DNA of 64,000 nt from JACKHO01 sp041398745 (GCA_041398745.1 JAWKUB010000005.1:62001-126000), one strand, 5' to 3'. Shown: positions 19,884 to 29,637, counted from the stretch's first letter. Notes: generated from the sequence alone by a model not told the origin. Made by a program: numbers and translations.

Positions 19884-19980
19884 AAACGGTGGCGGGTGCC
19901 GGTAATAACTCGCGGACTGCTGGTTTGCGTGGGTGGCAATGTCAAACTGCTGAAGAAACTGGGCTTCATCCCGCCAGTTG

Positions 19981-21963
19981 TCAGAGCAGTGTCGTCGCGT
20001 TTGAGGCATCCATCGAGCGTTCATGCAGGCGATTTGTCTGGTAAGCCTCAATGAGCAATTCCAATTTTTCGATTCGGTAGCGAATGCGCTGTCCCCGTTC
20101 TGTGTCTCTCGTGGACCGCGGTTTGTCGAACACCCGAATGTTCTGCACTTTGGGGACGATGTCAATTCCGTCCCGAATCGCGGCCTCTACGGAATCGAAA
20201 TGATGGTGTTCGGCGAGCACTATTCGATTTGGTTCCAGCACCAGTGTGTAGCCATAGTCTCCGTAGGCTTCGGAAAACGCCCCATCAATGGTAATGGCCT
20301 TGCCGCTTCGTTTTAGTGGCGACTCACCCGCCTCCACCTTCACCGGAACATGTCCGTTGACAATCAACCCTCCCGCGGTCGCACATCCAAACTCCGTGAG
20401 CACACTGTCACAGAATTCTGTTTCGTGAATGAGAGTGAAGTAGGGATCCTTTGTCTCTTTGTGAGAGGCCTTGTCGGCAATGAAATCGCGTTCGAACGTC
20501 GCGATTCGATCTTTCCCGAACAGTGGTGAACGAGGTCCACTCCACAAATACCAGATGAAATCAAGGTCGGGAACTGTTGGATTCATAACCGCCCGGTGTA
20601 CAAGGCGTTCAATCCCCTCAAACATCTCCCGCCCGGCCAGTTGTTGCCCATCAACTTCTAGAGTTTGAAACGTCCCTTGGGCATCGGTCGGTACGCACGC
20701 GTGAAAAATAAGACATTCATCGCGTCTCAGGTACATCGAGCCGTGCCCGACCAGAAACCGAACATGCTCCTGGAGTTTCTGGCTTCTCTGGAACGACCGT
20801 CTCATTCGTTCGAGGCACAGCGCCTCGTCCTCGCTGAGTTCATACGGTCGGTCGGGATCGATTGTCGGAAAACAAGTGTCGCGTAATTCGAATGTATTCC
20901 CATCAATTTCAATAGTGCCCCTGGCATGATCGATTCTGTGAAGCAGGCGGCGGTGTTCCAAATCCCACTGAGGATTCCGATCAATGAGCTGCCCTTCGAG
21001 CTTAAACTGCATAATGGCAGCAGCCTTCTGCATACGGGCCACAAGAACTTTAGGCCGCATGCCATCGCTCTTGGGCATAAAAAACTCGGCAGGATCGTCT
21101 CCGTAGACAGTTCGTGCCAGGTGTTCGAGGGGCGTGAGGGGAATACCATAACCCTCGTCGAGTTGCCCCAGACGCCGATAACGCAGTGAAACTCGGAGTA
21201 CAGTGCAAATGAGGGCTTCGTTTCCGAGTGCTGCTCCCAGCCAGAGTGCGTCGTGGTTGCCCCAAATGAGTTCAACGTTCGGTTGCTGGCGGAGGTAGTC
21301 AACCACTCGATCCCCCCGGGGTCCGCGGTCCCAGCAGTCTCCACCAATAATGAGTTCGTCAACGGCCAGGTTACGAATGAGACGCCCCAGCAAATGGATA
21401 AAATGCAATGCCCGATCGCGCCGGACAAGTTCGTCGAGCATCGTTTTAACGAACTCCGGTCGACGCTCGGTCGAAGGGGAATGCAGCATTTCCAACAGCA
21501 ATTCGCTGTACTCGGGTGGAAAGAGCTTTGTCGCAAGACGCAGGCTGTAGTTAGAAACGAGGTGCCGCAGCAGTTTGAGTTGTGGCTTGATTGTGCGTTC
21601 GGCGTACGCTCGCACATCCTCACTGCATTTGAGCGTTTCGCGGAGGTGCTTGGTTACTTCGGCGGGATAAAACGTCAACTTCAGAAACTCCGACAGTCCC
21701 TCGGGCGACATCTCTCCAGCAAAAATTTCCTCGACAAGCGGCCTGAGCGTACCGGACGCATTGTTGATGACGTGTTGGAGTTTTTTGTCCTCTCCATGAA
21801 TGTCGCTGATGACGTGCACGGCACTTTTAGGCAGTGTCTGCACGGCTGAAAGTCGAGTGACTTCGGCAATGGCAGCGTCGACGTTGGGGTATTCCAACGA
21901 CAGCAATTCCAGCATCGACAAATCAGCTTCAGGTCGTTTGAATGACAGGGACGTGTTTAACAT
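19981..21963 (-). CDS. fbp: Class III fructose-1,6-bisphosphatase
   Basis: 660 residues from the ATG at 21963; an in-frame GTG at 22017 would add 18. The length and the calcineurin-like motifs fit the class III enzymes known from Bacillus: VISDIHGE (Asp54, His56), GGDCWDRGPRGD, WGNHD and VNGHVPVK. The enzyme hydrolyses fructose 1,6-bisphosphate to fructose 6-phosphate for gluconeogenesis, using a metal centre in the cytoplasm. No glycolytic gene is adjacent. The next gene, a sugar isomerase-like protein, is divergent and 244 bases away. Confidence 0.95.
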   Translation of the reverse strand: MLNTSLSFKRPEADLSMLELLSLEYPNVDAAIAEVTRLSAVQTLPKSAVHVISDIHGEDKKLQHVINNASGTLRPLVEEIFAGEMSPEGLSEFLKLTFYPAEVTKHLRETLKCSEDVRAYAERTIKPQLKLLRHLVSNYSLRLATKLFPPEYSELLLEMLHSPSTERRPEFVKTMLDELVRRDRALHFIHLLGRLIRNLAVDELIIGGDCWDRGPRGDRVVDYLRQQPNVELIWGNHDALWLGAALGNEALICTVLRVSLRYRRLGQLDEGYGIPLTPLEHLARTVYGDDPAEFFMPKSDGMRPKVLVARMQKAAAIMQFKLEGQLIDRNPQWDLEHRRLLHRIDHARGTIEIDGNTFELRDTCFPTIDPDRPYELSEDEALCLERMRRSFQRSQKLQEHVRFLVGHGSMYLRRDECLIFHACVPTDAQGTFQTLEVDGQQLAGREMFEGIERLVHRAVMNPTVPDLDFIWYLWSGPRSPLFGKDRIATFERDFIADKASHKETKDPYFTLIHETEFCDSVLTEFGCATAGGLIVNGHVPVKVEAGESPLKRSGKAITIDGAFSEAYGDYGYTLVLEPNRIVLAEHHHFDSVEAAIRDGIDIVPKVQNIRVFDKPRSTRDTERGQRIRYRIEKLELLIEAYQTNRLHERSMDASNATTLL

Positions 21964-22207
21964 CGGGACGCAGTTTTTTGACAGTTGGCGGCGAATTTGA
22001 ATAACTTTCGGGCGCACCTTGGACTCTAATGCCCTGGCGTCGATCAGCCAATAGCCGAGAGCACAACATTTGCCTCAGATACGCGTCTGGTCGTAGACAC
22101 CGCATGGCCACACGCGCCATAATTCGTCCAAGGCCAATCAGCGAAGTATTGCGTCCAAAGTCCTCAAACTCATTCCGGCGTACCAACAAACGACATCGAG
22201 GTGCCTC

Positions 22208-23059
22208 ATGAAGCGAAGAGAATTTGTGCAGGGAACACTCGCCGGGTTGGCGAGCATAGCTTTGGCGCAGTCAGCCTATGCGGCCAGCCCCAAAATGAAA
22301 CTCGGTCTGGTCACCTATCAATGGGGTAAAGACTGGGACTTACCAACCGTCATCAAGAATTGCGAACTCACGGGCTTCGCAGGGGTGGAACTGCGGTCCA
22401 CTCACAAGCATGGCGTTGAGATTTCTCTCAATGCGATCGAACGAACGGAAGTCCGAAAGCGGTTTGCGGACAGTCCTGTCGAACTGGTCGGACTGGGAAG
22501 CGCCTGCGAGTACCACTCCGCGGACGCTGCTGTTCTCAAGAAGAACATCGACGAGACCAAAGAGTTCATTAAATTGTGCCGCGATACTGGTGGAAGTGGT
22601 GTCAAAGTCCGTCCCAACGGATTCGTCAAAGATGTTCCACACGAACAAACGCTCGAACAAATCGGCCGCTCACTCAGGAAGGTCGGAATTTTCGGAGCCG
22701 AGCATGGAGTGCAAATTCGTCTCGAAGTGCATGGTCGCGAGACGTGCCTGTTGCCGAACATTCGCAAAATGCTGGACGTGGCCGATCACCCCAATGTTGT
22801 AGTCTGCTGGAACTGCAATCCCACCGATATGGATGGAGAGGGCCTCGAAGCAAACTACCGTCTCGTCGAGAAAGAAATCGGTACCATTCATATTCACGAC
22901 CTGCGGCACCAGCAGTATCCGTGGGAACAACTCTTCCAACTGCTTCGAGGATCGGAATTCAGCGGCTGGACGCTCATGGAAGAAGGCAAGATTCCCGATG
23001 ATCTTATCCAGAGTATGAAGGAGAACCGCGTAATTTGGGAAAAACTTGCGTCGGCCTGA
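22208..23059 (+). CDS. Exported sugar phosphate isomerase/epimerase-like TIM-barrel protein
   Basis: 283 residues; the start has GAGGTG six bases upstream. The N-terminus KRREFVQGTLAGLAS is a Tat-like signal ending near AYAAS. The rest is an AP-endonuclease-2/xylose-isomerase-type barrel, with KLGLVTYQWGKDWDLP at the start and the metal-ligand-like stretches IRLEVHGRET, VVCWNCNPTD and IHIHDLRH. Many such secreted proteins in planctomycetes sit in sugar-utilisation loci; the substrate is unknown. Its 3' end runs up to the glycosyltransferase gene on the same strand. Confidence 0.85.
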   Translation: MKRREFVQGTLAGLASIALAQSAYAASPKMKLGLVTYQWGKDWDLPTVIKNCELTGFAGVELRSTHKHGVEISLNAIERTEVRKRFADSPVELVGLGSACEYHSADAAVLKKNIDETKEFIKLCRDTGGSGVKVRPNGFVKDVPHEQTLEQIGRSLRKVGIFGAEHGVQIRLEVHGRETCLLPNIRKMLDVADHPNVVVCWNCNPTDMDGEGLEANYRLVEKEIGTIHIHDLRHQQYPWEQLFQLLRGSEFSGWTLMEEGKIPDDLIQSMKENRVIWEKLASA

Positions 23060-23117
23060 TCCCGTCGCAACACCCGGACGTTTGAAGCAATTGACCGAAG
23101 ATTTTTGGGCTGACCTG

Positions 23118-23882
23118 ATGATGACTGAAACGGAAACGACGAGCGAATCAACTACCGGGCAACGTACGCTCGTGACGTTGTGTACGTACAACGAGCGAGA
23201 AAACATCGAGCTGTTGCTGCCCGAAATCTGGCAACACCTCCCCGAGGCTCACATTCTCGTCGTGGATGACAACTCACCGGATGGAACCGGCGAATACGTG
23301 GCATCGCTTCAGCCGACTCATCCGAATTTGCATCTGCTGCAACGGGCCGGAAAGCTGGGACTGGGTACGGCCACCGTCGCCGCGTTCCAATATGGAATCG
23401 ACAACGGCTTCGATTTGCTGGCCAATCTCGACGCCGACTTTTCCCATCCGCCGAGGTTTCTCCCCGCACTGGTGGCGGGCGTGAATTCATTCGACGTGGC
23501 CATTGGCTCCCGCTATGTTCCCGGAGGCAAAGTGGATGGCTGGGGATGGGGCCGGCACTTCATGAGCCGCAGCATTAATGTCTATGCGCGACTCATGCTC
23601 GGACTCTCCACCAAAGACAACAGCGGAAGTTTTCGCTGCTATCGGGTGAACAAACTGGCCGAGTTCGACTGGTCGAAGTCCCGGGCGAAGGGATACGCCT
23701 TTCAGGAAGAAATCCTGTTTCGCCTGAAAAACGTCGGCTGCACATTCACCGAAGTCCCCATCCATTTCGAAGAACGTCGCTTCGGCCACACGAAGATTTC
23801 CTGGAAGGAAGCTGTTTCCGCAGGAATTGTCCTGTTCCAGTTGCGACTGGAGTCATTTCTCCCTGGGCAAAGCCGCAAGTAA
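23118..23882 (+). CDS. Family 2 glycosyltransferase, polyprenol-phosphate mannosyl/glucosyltransferase type
   Basis: 254 residues from the ATG pair at 23118/23121; an in-frame TTG at 23046 overlaps the previous gene and is less likely. GT-A fold motifs: TLCTYNERENIE near residue 20, VVDDNSPDGTG, and the DxD region NLDADFSHPP. The end VPIHFEERRFGHTKISWKE is typical of dolichol-phosphate mannosyltransferase (DPM1)-like enzymes. No C-terminal TM segment is visible, as in soluble DPM1 forms. It would load a sugar on a lipid carrier at the cytoplasmic face. It may share a transcript with the preceding gene (58 bases). Confidence 0.9.
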   Translation: MMTETETTSESTTGQRTLVTLCTYNERENIELLLPEIWQHLPEAHILVVDDNSPDGTGEYVASLQPTHPNLHLLQRAGKLGLGTATVAAFQYGIDNGFDLLANLDADFSHPPRFLPALVAGVNSFDVAIGSRYVPGGKVDGWGWGRHFMSRSINVYARLMLGLSTKDNSGSFRCYRVNKLAEFDWSKSRAKGYAFQEEILFRLKNVGCTFTEVPIHFEERRFGHTKISWKEAVSAGIVLFQLRLESFLPGQSRK

Positions 23883-23920
23883 GTACGGTAAAGAACTCTT
23901 CAGTTGGCCTTCCACGACCT

Positions 23921-23967
23921 TCAACCATCTCAACCGTGGCACTGCCACATTCAACCGTCTCAACCAA
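23921..23967 (+). repeat. 47-bp TCAACC-type intergenic repeat, copy 1
   Basis: Structure: TCAACCATCTCAACC, GTGGC, four bases, GCCAC, then ATTCAACCGTCTCAACCAA. The central GTGGC/GCCAC pair forms a small hairpin flanked by TCAACC direct repeats. A copy of the same length with about six to seven differences lies at 61531-61577. This copy is between the glycosyltransferase gene and cstA. Confidence 0.8.
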
Positions 23968-24106
23968 ATGAGTCGGTGCGCCTGATTGCCACAAAGATGC
24001 TACGCTGGACGGCCGCCCAGTTGTCATGCGTCCCGTTCCTGTTACGCTTAACGGTTTGCTGAAACATCCCGAGTGTGCTCGGAAAAACTGACGACGTGGA
24101 ATTCTT

Positions 24107-25966
24107 ATGCTGACTCTTCTGGTTGCCATTGGTTCTTTCTTTGGATTCATTGTTGCGTATCACACCTACGGACGGTGGCTGGGACAGAAAATCTTTGAAC
24201 TGGACCCGAAGGCCGTCGTCCCGGCCGAAGAATTACGGGACGATGTCGATTACGCGCCAACACCGAGACAGGTAATTTTCGGTCACCATTTCACCAGCAT
24301 CGCCGGAACTGGTCCCATTGTGGGCCCTGCCATTGCCGTCTTCTGGGGATGGCTGCCAGCCCTGCTGTGGGTCGTACTCGGCTCCATTTTTATTGGCGCC
24401 GTGCACGACTTCGGGTCTCTCGTCATCTCGCTGCGTAACAGGGGGCAGACTGTCGGGGAAATTGCCGGCCGACTCATTTCCAAACGCGCACGCCTGCTGT
24501 TTCTACTCATTCTGTTCTTCGCCCTGTCGGTCGTGCTGGCCGTCTTTGGACTGGTCATTGCATACGTTTTCAGTTGGTACCCCGAGTCGCTTCTGTCCGT
24601 CTGGATTTCCATGCCATTGGCGATTGGCATTGGGTACTGGGGATACAAGAAGAAACGCGATTTGACGCTCCCCTCGATTATTGCATTGGCAATTGTCTAC
24701 GTCGGAATTGCAGTTGGCACGTACTACTTTCATCCCACGCTGCCATCGTTCTTCATTGGTTCATTCGAGATGAACCCCGTCCTTTCCTGGACGGCCATTC
24801 TTATGGTTTACTGCTTCATCGCATCGGTATTACCCGTATGGGTGCTGCTGCAACCTCGCGATTACATCAACAGTCATCAGCTGGTTGTGGCTCTCGTGCT
24901 GCTTGTCTCTGGACTCCTGCTCGCTGCAGGAACAGGGAAAGCCGACCTGGCAAAGTCGGCGCCAGCCTACGTCCCCTTCGCAGAAGCTGCGGCCACCATG
25001 CCTCCGATTTTTCCCTTCTTGTTTATCACAATTGCCTGTGGTGCTTGTAGCGGTTTTCACTGCCTCGTGAGTAGCGGGACGACCAGCAAACAAATCGCAA
25101 ATGAAACAGACGCTCAATACGTCGCGTATGGGTCGATGTTGTTAGAAGGCGGATTGGCGGTTCTCGTCATTCTCTGCTGCTGCGCCGGACTCGGAATGGG
25201 CCTGTTCTCCAAAGACGCATCCGGCGTTCTGGTGCCAGTCGTCTCAGAAGTCGACAACTCCCCACTTGTCGCTGAAGCCGCTTGGCGAGCTCGATACTTC
25301 CCCGCTGAAGGCAGTTTCGCCCCTCTGAAAGATGGTGTCGCCGCCTTCGTTGATGGTGGAGCCAACTTCCTGACCATGCTGGGAATTCCGTTGGCCATGG
25401 GGATTGCCATTGTGGCCACGCTGGTCGCCTGTTTTGCCGCGACCACGCTGGACACCGCGACACGTCTGCAGCGTTATGTCATTCAAGAGTTGGGATCGAC
25501 ACTGAACGTCAAACCCCTCACAAACAAGTATGCAGCAACAGGGGTGGCGGTGGGATTGGCCTTCGCCATTGCGTGCATTCCAGGACCGAAAGGTCCGGGA
25601 TCGGGCGGACTCATCCTCTGGCCGTTGTTCGGCGCCATCAACCAGCTGCTGGCTGGTTTGGCCTTCATGGTCATTGCCTTCCACTTGTGGCGCCGTAACA
25701 AGCCCATTTTCTTCGTCGTACTTCCCATGCTGTTCATGCTCCTCATGCCAGCCCTGGCTCTTAGCTGGCAAATGTTCGAACCAGCAAAAGGTTGGCTCTG
25801 GAAGGGAGACTATCTCCTCTTCAGCATTGGAGCCGTCATTATGGGTCTTCAGGTTTGGATGGTCGTGGAAGGATTCTTTCTCTGGCCTAAGGCAAAAGGC
25901 GTGCTGGAACAGGCACTGCCGCCGCTGCCAGTTGCGACCGAACCGTCCGCTTCGCCCAACTGTTAG
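24107..25966 (+). CDS. cstA: Carbon starvation protein CstA family peptide/pyruvate transporter
   Basis: 619 residues with some 15-16 hydrophobic segments. The N-terminal hallmark VAYHTYGRWLGQKIF and the loops FGHHFTSIAGTGPIVGPAI and FHCLVSSGTTSKQI are characteristic of CstA. Family members take up peptides or pyruvate at the cytoplasmic membrane and are induced by carbon starvation in enteric bacteria. The protein is shorter than E. coli CstA (701 residues) but the core is complete. No regulator gene is adjacent. Family 1 hairpin repeat C lies 36 bases past the stop. Confidence 0.95.
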   Translation: MLTLLVAIGSFFGFIVAYHTYGRWLGQKIFELDPKAVVPAEELRDDVDYAPTPRQVIFGHHFTSIAGTGPIVGPAIAVFWGWLPALLWVVLGSIFIGAVHDFGSLVISLRNRGQTVGEIAGRLISKRARLLFLLILFFALSVVLAVFGLVIAYVFSWYPESLLSVWISMPLAIGIGYWGYKKKRDLTLPSIIALAIVYVGIAVGTYYFHPTLPSFFIGSFEMNPVLSWTAILMVYCFIASVLPVWVLLQPRDYINSHQLVVALVLLVSGLLLAAGTGKADLAKSAPAYVPFAEAAATMPPIFPFLFITIACGACSGFHCLVSSGTTSKQIANETDAQYVAYGSMLLEGGLAVLVILCCCAGLGMGLFSKDASGVLVPVVSEVDNSPLVAEAAWRARYFPAEGSFAPLKDGVAAFVDGGANFLTMLGIPLAMGIAIVATLVACFAATTLDTATRLQRYVIQELGSTLNVKPLTNKYAATGVAVGLAFAIACIPGPKGPGSGGLILWPLFGAINQLLAGLAFMVIAFHLWRRNKPIFFVVLPMLFMLLMPALALSWQMFEPAKGWLWKGDYLLFSIGAVIMGLQVWMVVEGFFLWPKAKGVLEQALPPLPVATEPSASPNC

Positions 25967-26310
25967 AAAAGTCGGGAGGGCTGTCGGAGCAATATTCCAA
26001 TCGCATGCCCACGCTGCTTTGCGACGTGGGCATGGCACAAATACTACCGGTAACATGAATTCCTTGCTGTAGTCGATGTGTCTTAAGTCCTGTCACTTGG
26101 ACCGATGTGAATTGTCACGCCTTTTGCCAGTTTTTGCGAAACCAGCAGCGAGCTGCCGGGTTATATTGCTATATCGCCTCGCATTTTCGCTGCAGAAAGA
26201 TTCTTCGAACTGGTAGCCGCTTCCTGCCTCGCGGACATCAGGTAAGACTTTTGTAGAAATCGTTGTCGCGGGCGACAGGAAAAAGCAACCTGCTTTGGAA
26301 AGGCTGAAAA
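25967..26310. other. 344-base intergenic stretch with repeat copy C
   Basis: No supported gene. It holds the family 1 hairpin (26003-26038) near the cstA end and presumably the promoter of the DUF1549/DUF1553 operon; no clear promoter boxes were recognised. Confidence 0.55.
26003..26038 (+). repeat. 36-bp hairpin repeat, family 1, copy C
   Basis: A ten-base stem CATGCCCACG/CGTGGGCATG encloses loop CTGCTTTGCGA and is followed by GCAC. Position by position it matches copy A except in the stem, where the changes are paired, and at a few loop bases. Confidence 0.8.
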
Positions 26311-28143
26311 ATGTCACTTCTGAAATCGCTGACCGGTTCGCTGTGTGTTCTGTTCCTTCTCGGAAATGTACTGTTTGCTGGACCGACTTCCGAAGAAGTG
26401 GCCAAGGAAGTCGACGCGTTAATTAACGACGCCTTGCAGCAGGCGAATGTTGAGCCTGCTCCGCTGGCGAATGATGAAGATTTCCTGCGTCGCGTCTGCC
26501 TGGACATTGCCGGCACAATCCCTTCTCCTGAAGAAGCGACACTGTTTGGGCTCGATCCCTCTGCTTCAAAGCGTGCCGCAAAGATCGATCAACTCCTCGC
26601 GTCCGATGGCTACGCCAAAATTTGGGCGAGCTACTGGAAGGATGTCATTTACCTCCGTGCGACCGAACAGCGTGCGGCTTTTTCCCGGGCAACTTTCGAG
26701 AGCTGGTTGAAAGATCAGCTTGCTGAGAATCGAGCCTGGGATGAAATTACCCACGACCTGCTCACCGCCACAGGCACTGTCAGCGAAGATGGTCAGACCG
26801 GACTCATTTTCGCCCACACGGGCCAACCACAGGAACTCGCTGCTGAGATTTCCCGTGTGTTCCTCGGTATTCAAATGAGTTGTGCGAACTGCCATGACCA
26901 TCCCACCGATCAGTGGAAACGCGAGGACTTTCACCAACTCGCTGCTTACCTGCCACGTGTCAGCGTTCGCCGGTCGGATCCGCAAGACCCATCCTCCTGG
27001 GTCGTTGTTTCACTGGATGATCAACCCGGTCGCGGACGCGGCCAGGATTTCGACCCCGCACGCGTCTTCCAGTTCATGGACCGTAACCGTGATGGACAGC
27101 TCACTAAAGACGAAGCACGCGGTCCCATTGCAGAACGGTTTGACGAAGTTCTGGCCCGAGTCGATGCCGACAAGAACAAAATGATTTCGAAGAAGGAATT
27201 CGAAGCCGCCCGTCCACCCATGGATCAACCCGGACGCGGCAGCACAGAATACTTCATGCCAGACCTGAATGATCCCTCTTCGCAGGGCAAGCTGACGCAG
27301 CCCGTCTTCTTCCTTGAAGATGTCAAAGGCCCTCGGCTGCCACGTTCGGCAACGGACACGCAGCGACGTAATGCACTTTCCGAGTACATCACGTCGAAGA
27401 GCAATCCCTGGTTCGCTAAGGCATTCGTGAACCGAATTTGGGGCGAAATGCTCGGTCGCGGATTCTACATGCCCATCGATGACATGGGACCTGAACGCAC
27501 TGCTCAAATGGAAGCCGTCCTTGAATGCCTGGCTGACGGATTCGCTGCCAACGACTACGACATCAAATGGCTGTTCCGCACCATCGCTCTAACGAACACA
27601 TACCAGCGAAAAATGGGGACGTCTGACCCTGCGAATCCCGACGACGTTTTCGCCTCGGCCACGCCAACACGCTTGCGGTCCGATCAAATCTACGGTGCCG
27701 TACAGGACATTCTCGGCGGTGGTCAATCACCACTCGGTGGACGGTTTGCTGCTGGCGACAATCGTCAAATGGCAATGGCCATGCGAGCCGGACGCGATCC
27801 CGCGAAAATTGCCTTCGGCGAACTCTTCGGATTCGATCCTTCAACACCACAGGAAGACTTGCTCGGCAACGTGCCACAAGCCCTGTTCATGATGAATTCG
27901 CCGCAGTTGAACAATGCAATTGCCGCACGTCCCGGAACACGGCTTGGCGAAATCCTGCGTCGGTACGACAACAACGAAGACGCACTGAGTGAGTTGTACC
28001 TGCTCGTACTGACTCGTCAGCCGACCGATCAAGAATTGAAAATCAACGAGCAATACATTTCGGACCTCGGAAACCGTGCTGAAGCGTTCGAAGACATTAT
28101 GTGGAGTTTGCTCAACTCAACCGAGTTCATCAGCAAGCGGTAG
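26311..28143 (+). CDS. Secreted DUF1549/DUF1553 protein with inserted EF-hands
   Basis: 610 residues with a signal peptide (LTGSLCVLFLLGNVLFA). The DUF1549 domain follows (FLRRVCLDIAGTIPSPEE, then SCANCHDHPTDQWKREDF with a CxxCH-like site). Around residues 252-302 come two EF-hand-like loops, DRNRDGQLTKDE and DADKNKMISKKE, and then the DUF1553 domain (NPWFAKAFVNRIWGEMLGRG to the end). The DUF1549/DUF1553 pair is almost restricted to Planctomycetota and relatives and occurs with DUF1501 proteins, as here (next gene, 108 bases on). The EF-hands suggest calcium binding. Biochemical role unknown. Confidence 0.9.
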   Translation: MSLLKSLTGSLCVLFLLGNVLFAGPTSEEVAKEVDALINDALQQANVEPAPLANDEDFLRRVCLDIAGTIPSPEEATLFGLDPSASKRAAKIDQLLASDGYAKIWASYWKDVIYLRATEQRAAFSRATFESWLKDQLAENRAWDEITHDLLTATGTVSEDGQTGLIFAHTGQPQELAAEISRVFLGIQMSCANCHDHPTDQWKREDFHQLAAYLPRVSVRRSDPQDPSSWVVVSLDDQPGRGRGQDFDPARVFQFMDRNRDGQLTKDEARGPIAERFDEVLARVDADKNKMISKKEFEAARPPMDQPGRGSTEYFMPDLNDPSSQGKLTQPVFFLEDVKGPRLPRSATDTQRRNALSEYITSKSNPWFAKAFVNRIWGEMLGRGFYMPIDDMGPERTAQMEAVLECLADGFAANDYDIKWLFRTIALTNTYQRKMGTSDPANPDDVFASATPTRLRSDQIYGAVQDILGGGQSPLGGRFAAGDNRQMAMAMRAGRDPAKIAFGELFGFDPSTPQEDLLGNVPQALFMMNSPQLNNAIAARPGTRLGEILRRYDNNEDALSELYLLVLTRQPTDQELKINEQYISDLGNRAEAFEDIMWSLLNSTEFISKR

Positions 28144-28251
28144 TTTTTCATTGCTGCCTGAGTGGCACAGAGAATCTTCTCCGTGCCGATTGAATCCAAG
28201 CTCCATGCGTTTCTCGCATGGAAAGAACCTCAACCAATCAGAGGATTCACA

Positions 28252-29532
28252 ATGTTCACGTACCGACACGACACTCTGAGCGTAACTCGCGGTGGACTTT
28301 CCCGTCGCTCACTACTGAAGTCACTTTCATTCGGTGCCCTGGCGACCGGCGTCCTCAGCTTCCGTGACGCACTCTCACTGCAGGCGGAAGAATTACGACG
28401 CCAGGGACGATCGCTCATTGTCCTCTGGATGCAAGGCGGCCCCAGCCAGTTCGAAACGTTCGACCCCAAGCCGAATCATGAAAATGGTGGGGAAACGAAG
28501 ACCATTCAAACAGCCATTCCTGGCGTTCAAATCGCTGAGGGATGGGAGAAAATGGCTGGCGTCATGAACGAGGTCGCACTCATTCGCTCCATGACGAACA
28601 AGGAAGGAAACCACCAGCGGGCGACCTATCAAATGCACACCGGGTACGTCCCCTCGGGCAGCGTCAAGCATCCTGGATTCGGATCTGCCGTCGCTCATCA
28701 AATTGCCGACCCGGAAAGCGACCTCCCCGCCGTTGTATCGATTGGACCAACGCAGGGAGCAGGATTCCTCGGTGTCGATTTCGAACCATTTGTCGTGAAC
28801 AATCCCGGCCAGCTTCCATCCAACGTTGGCGCACCGGTCGCCGACACCAGAATGAATCGGCGCCTTGGTCTGCTGGGGCAGCTTGAAGGCGAGTTCCGGG
28901 AGCGTGGCGCGGAAGTTGGTGTGGAAAATCATCGCCAGCTTTACGGCAAAGCCTCGAAGCTCGTGCTGAGCCCTGAAACAAAGGCGTTTGACTTCAAAGA
29001 TGAACCCGCTGAAGTTCAGGCCCGCTACGGAGACTCACAATTTGGTCGCGGTTGCTTGCTGGCACGTCGTCTGGTCGAACATGGCGTGAGTTATATCGAA
29101 GTCCGTTCCAACGGCTGGGATACCCACCAGGACAACTTCGACACCATTAAACGCAACGCTTCACAGGTCGACCCAGCTGGCGCCGCGCTCATTGCTGACC
29201 TCAAGGAACGAGGACTGCTGGAGAAAACGGTTGTCCTGTGGACCGGCGAGTTCGGACGTACTCCTCGCGTGAATCCTCGCGGGGGCCGCGACCACTATCC
29301 TCGCGTGTTCAACTCGTGGATCGCTGGTGGCGGAATCAAAGGCGGTCAGGTCATTGGTGCGTCAACGGCTGACGGAACCGCCGTCGACCACACACCCGTC
29401 ACCGTGCCCGACCTGCTCAGTTCAATTTGCAGAGCCATGCAGGTCGATCCAACTCACGAGAACATCAGCCCGCTCGGTCGCCCAATGAAAATCGTCGACG
29501 GCGGCAACGTCGTCGAAGAGCTCTTCTCGTAA
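28252..29532 (+). CDS. Tat-exported DUF1501 protein (alkaline-phosphatase-like fold)
   Basis: 426 residues from the ATG at 28252, which follows AGAGGA; a frame opening at 28162 lies before the Tat signal and is rejected. The N-terminus has a twin-arginine signal (SRRSLLKSLSFGALATG). The body starts SLIVLWMQGGPSQFETFDPKP, the DUF1501 hallmark, and contains VLWTGEFGRTPR and GGRDHYPR, which resemble sulfatase-fold metal-site regions. It forms an operon with the DUF1549/DUF1553 gene. A second DUF1501 gene is at 46998. Confidence 0.92.
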   Translation: MFTYRHDTLSVTRGGLSRRSLLKSLSFGALATGVLSFRDALSLQAEELRRQGRSLIVLWMQGGPSQFETFDPKPNHENGGETKTIQTAIPGVQIAEGWEKMAGVMNEVALIRSMTNKEGNHQRATYQMHTGYVPSGSVKHPGFGSAVAHQIADPESDLPAVVSIGPTQGAGFLGVDFEPFVVNNPGQLPSNVGAPVADTRMNRRLGLLGQLEGEFRERGAEVGVENHRQLYGKASKLVLSPETKAFDFKDEPAEVQARYGDSQFGRGCLLARRLVEHGVSYIEVRSNGWDTHQDNFDTIKRNASQVDPAGAALIADLKERGLLEKTVVLWTGEFGRTPRVNPRGGRDHYPRVFNSWIAGGGIKGGQVIGASTADGTAVDHTPVTVPDLLSSICRAMQVDPTHENISPLGRPMKIVDGGNVVEELFS

Positions 29533-29567
29533 GCGGCAATTGTCCGGTCCACTTGATATCGTTACCC

Positions 29568-29590
29568 TGAGGTTGGAATACCCAACCTCA
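29568..29590. other. Perfect nine-base hairpin after the DUF1501 gene
   Basis: TGAGGTTGG and CCAACCTCA enclose a five-base loop, 35 bases beyond the DUF1501 stop. There is no T run, so it is a weak terminator candidate at best. Confidence 0.45.
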
Positions 29591-29637
29591 CTCGGCACAT
29601 GCCGCTCAGGTGTCGTGAACAGCAGTGTAAAGATGTC

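Noticed and set aside
20802..21623. A 273-codon minus-strand frame within the FBPase gene
   Set aside because: It is in another frame of the same strand inside a gene with intact metal-site motifs; no start signal or domain.
23046..23117. A longer N-terminus for the glycosyltransferase from a TTG
   Set aside because: It would overlap the preceding gene and adds unconserved residues; ATGs at 23118/23121 fit the family start.
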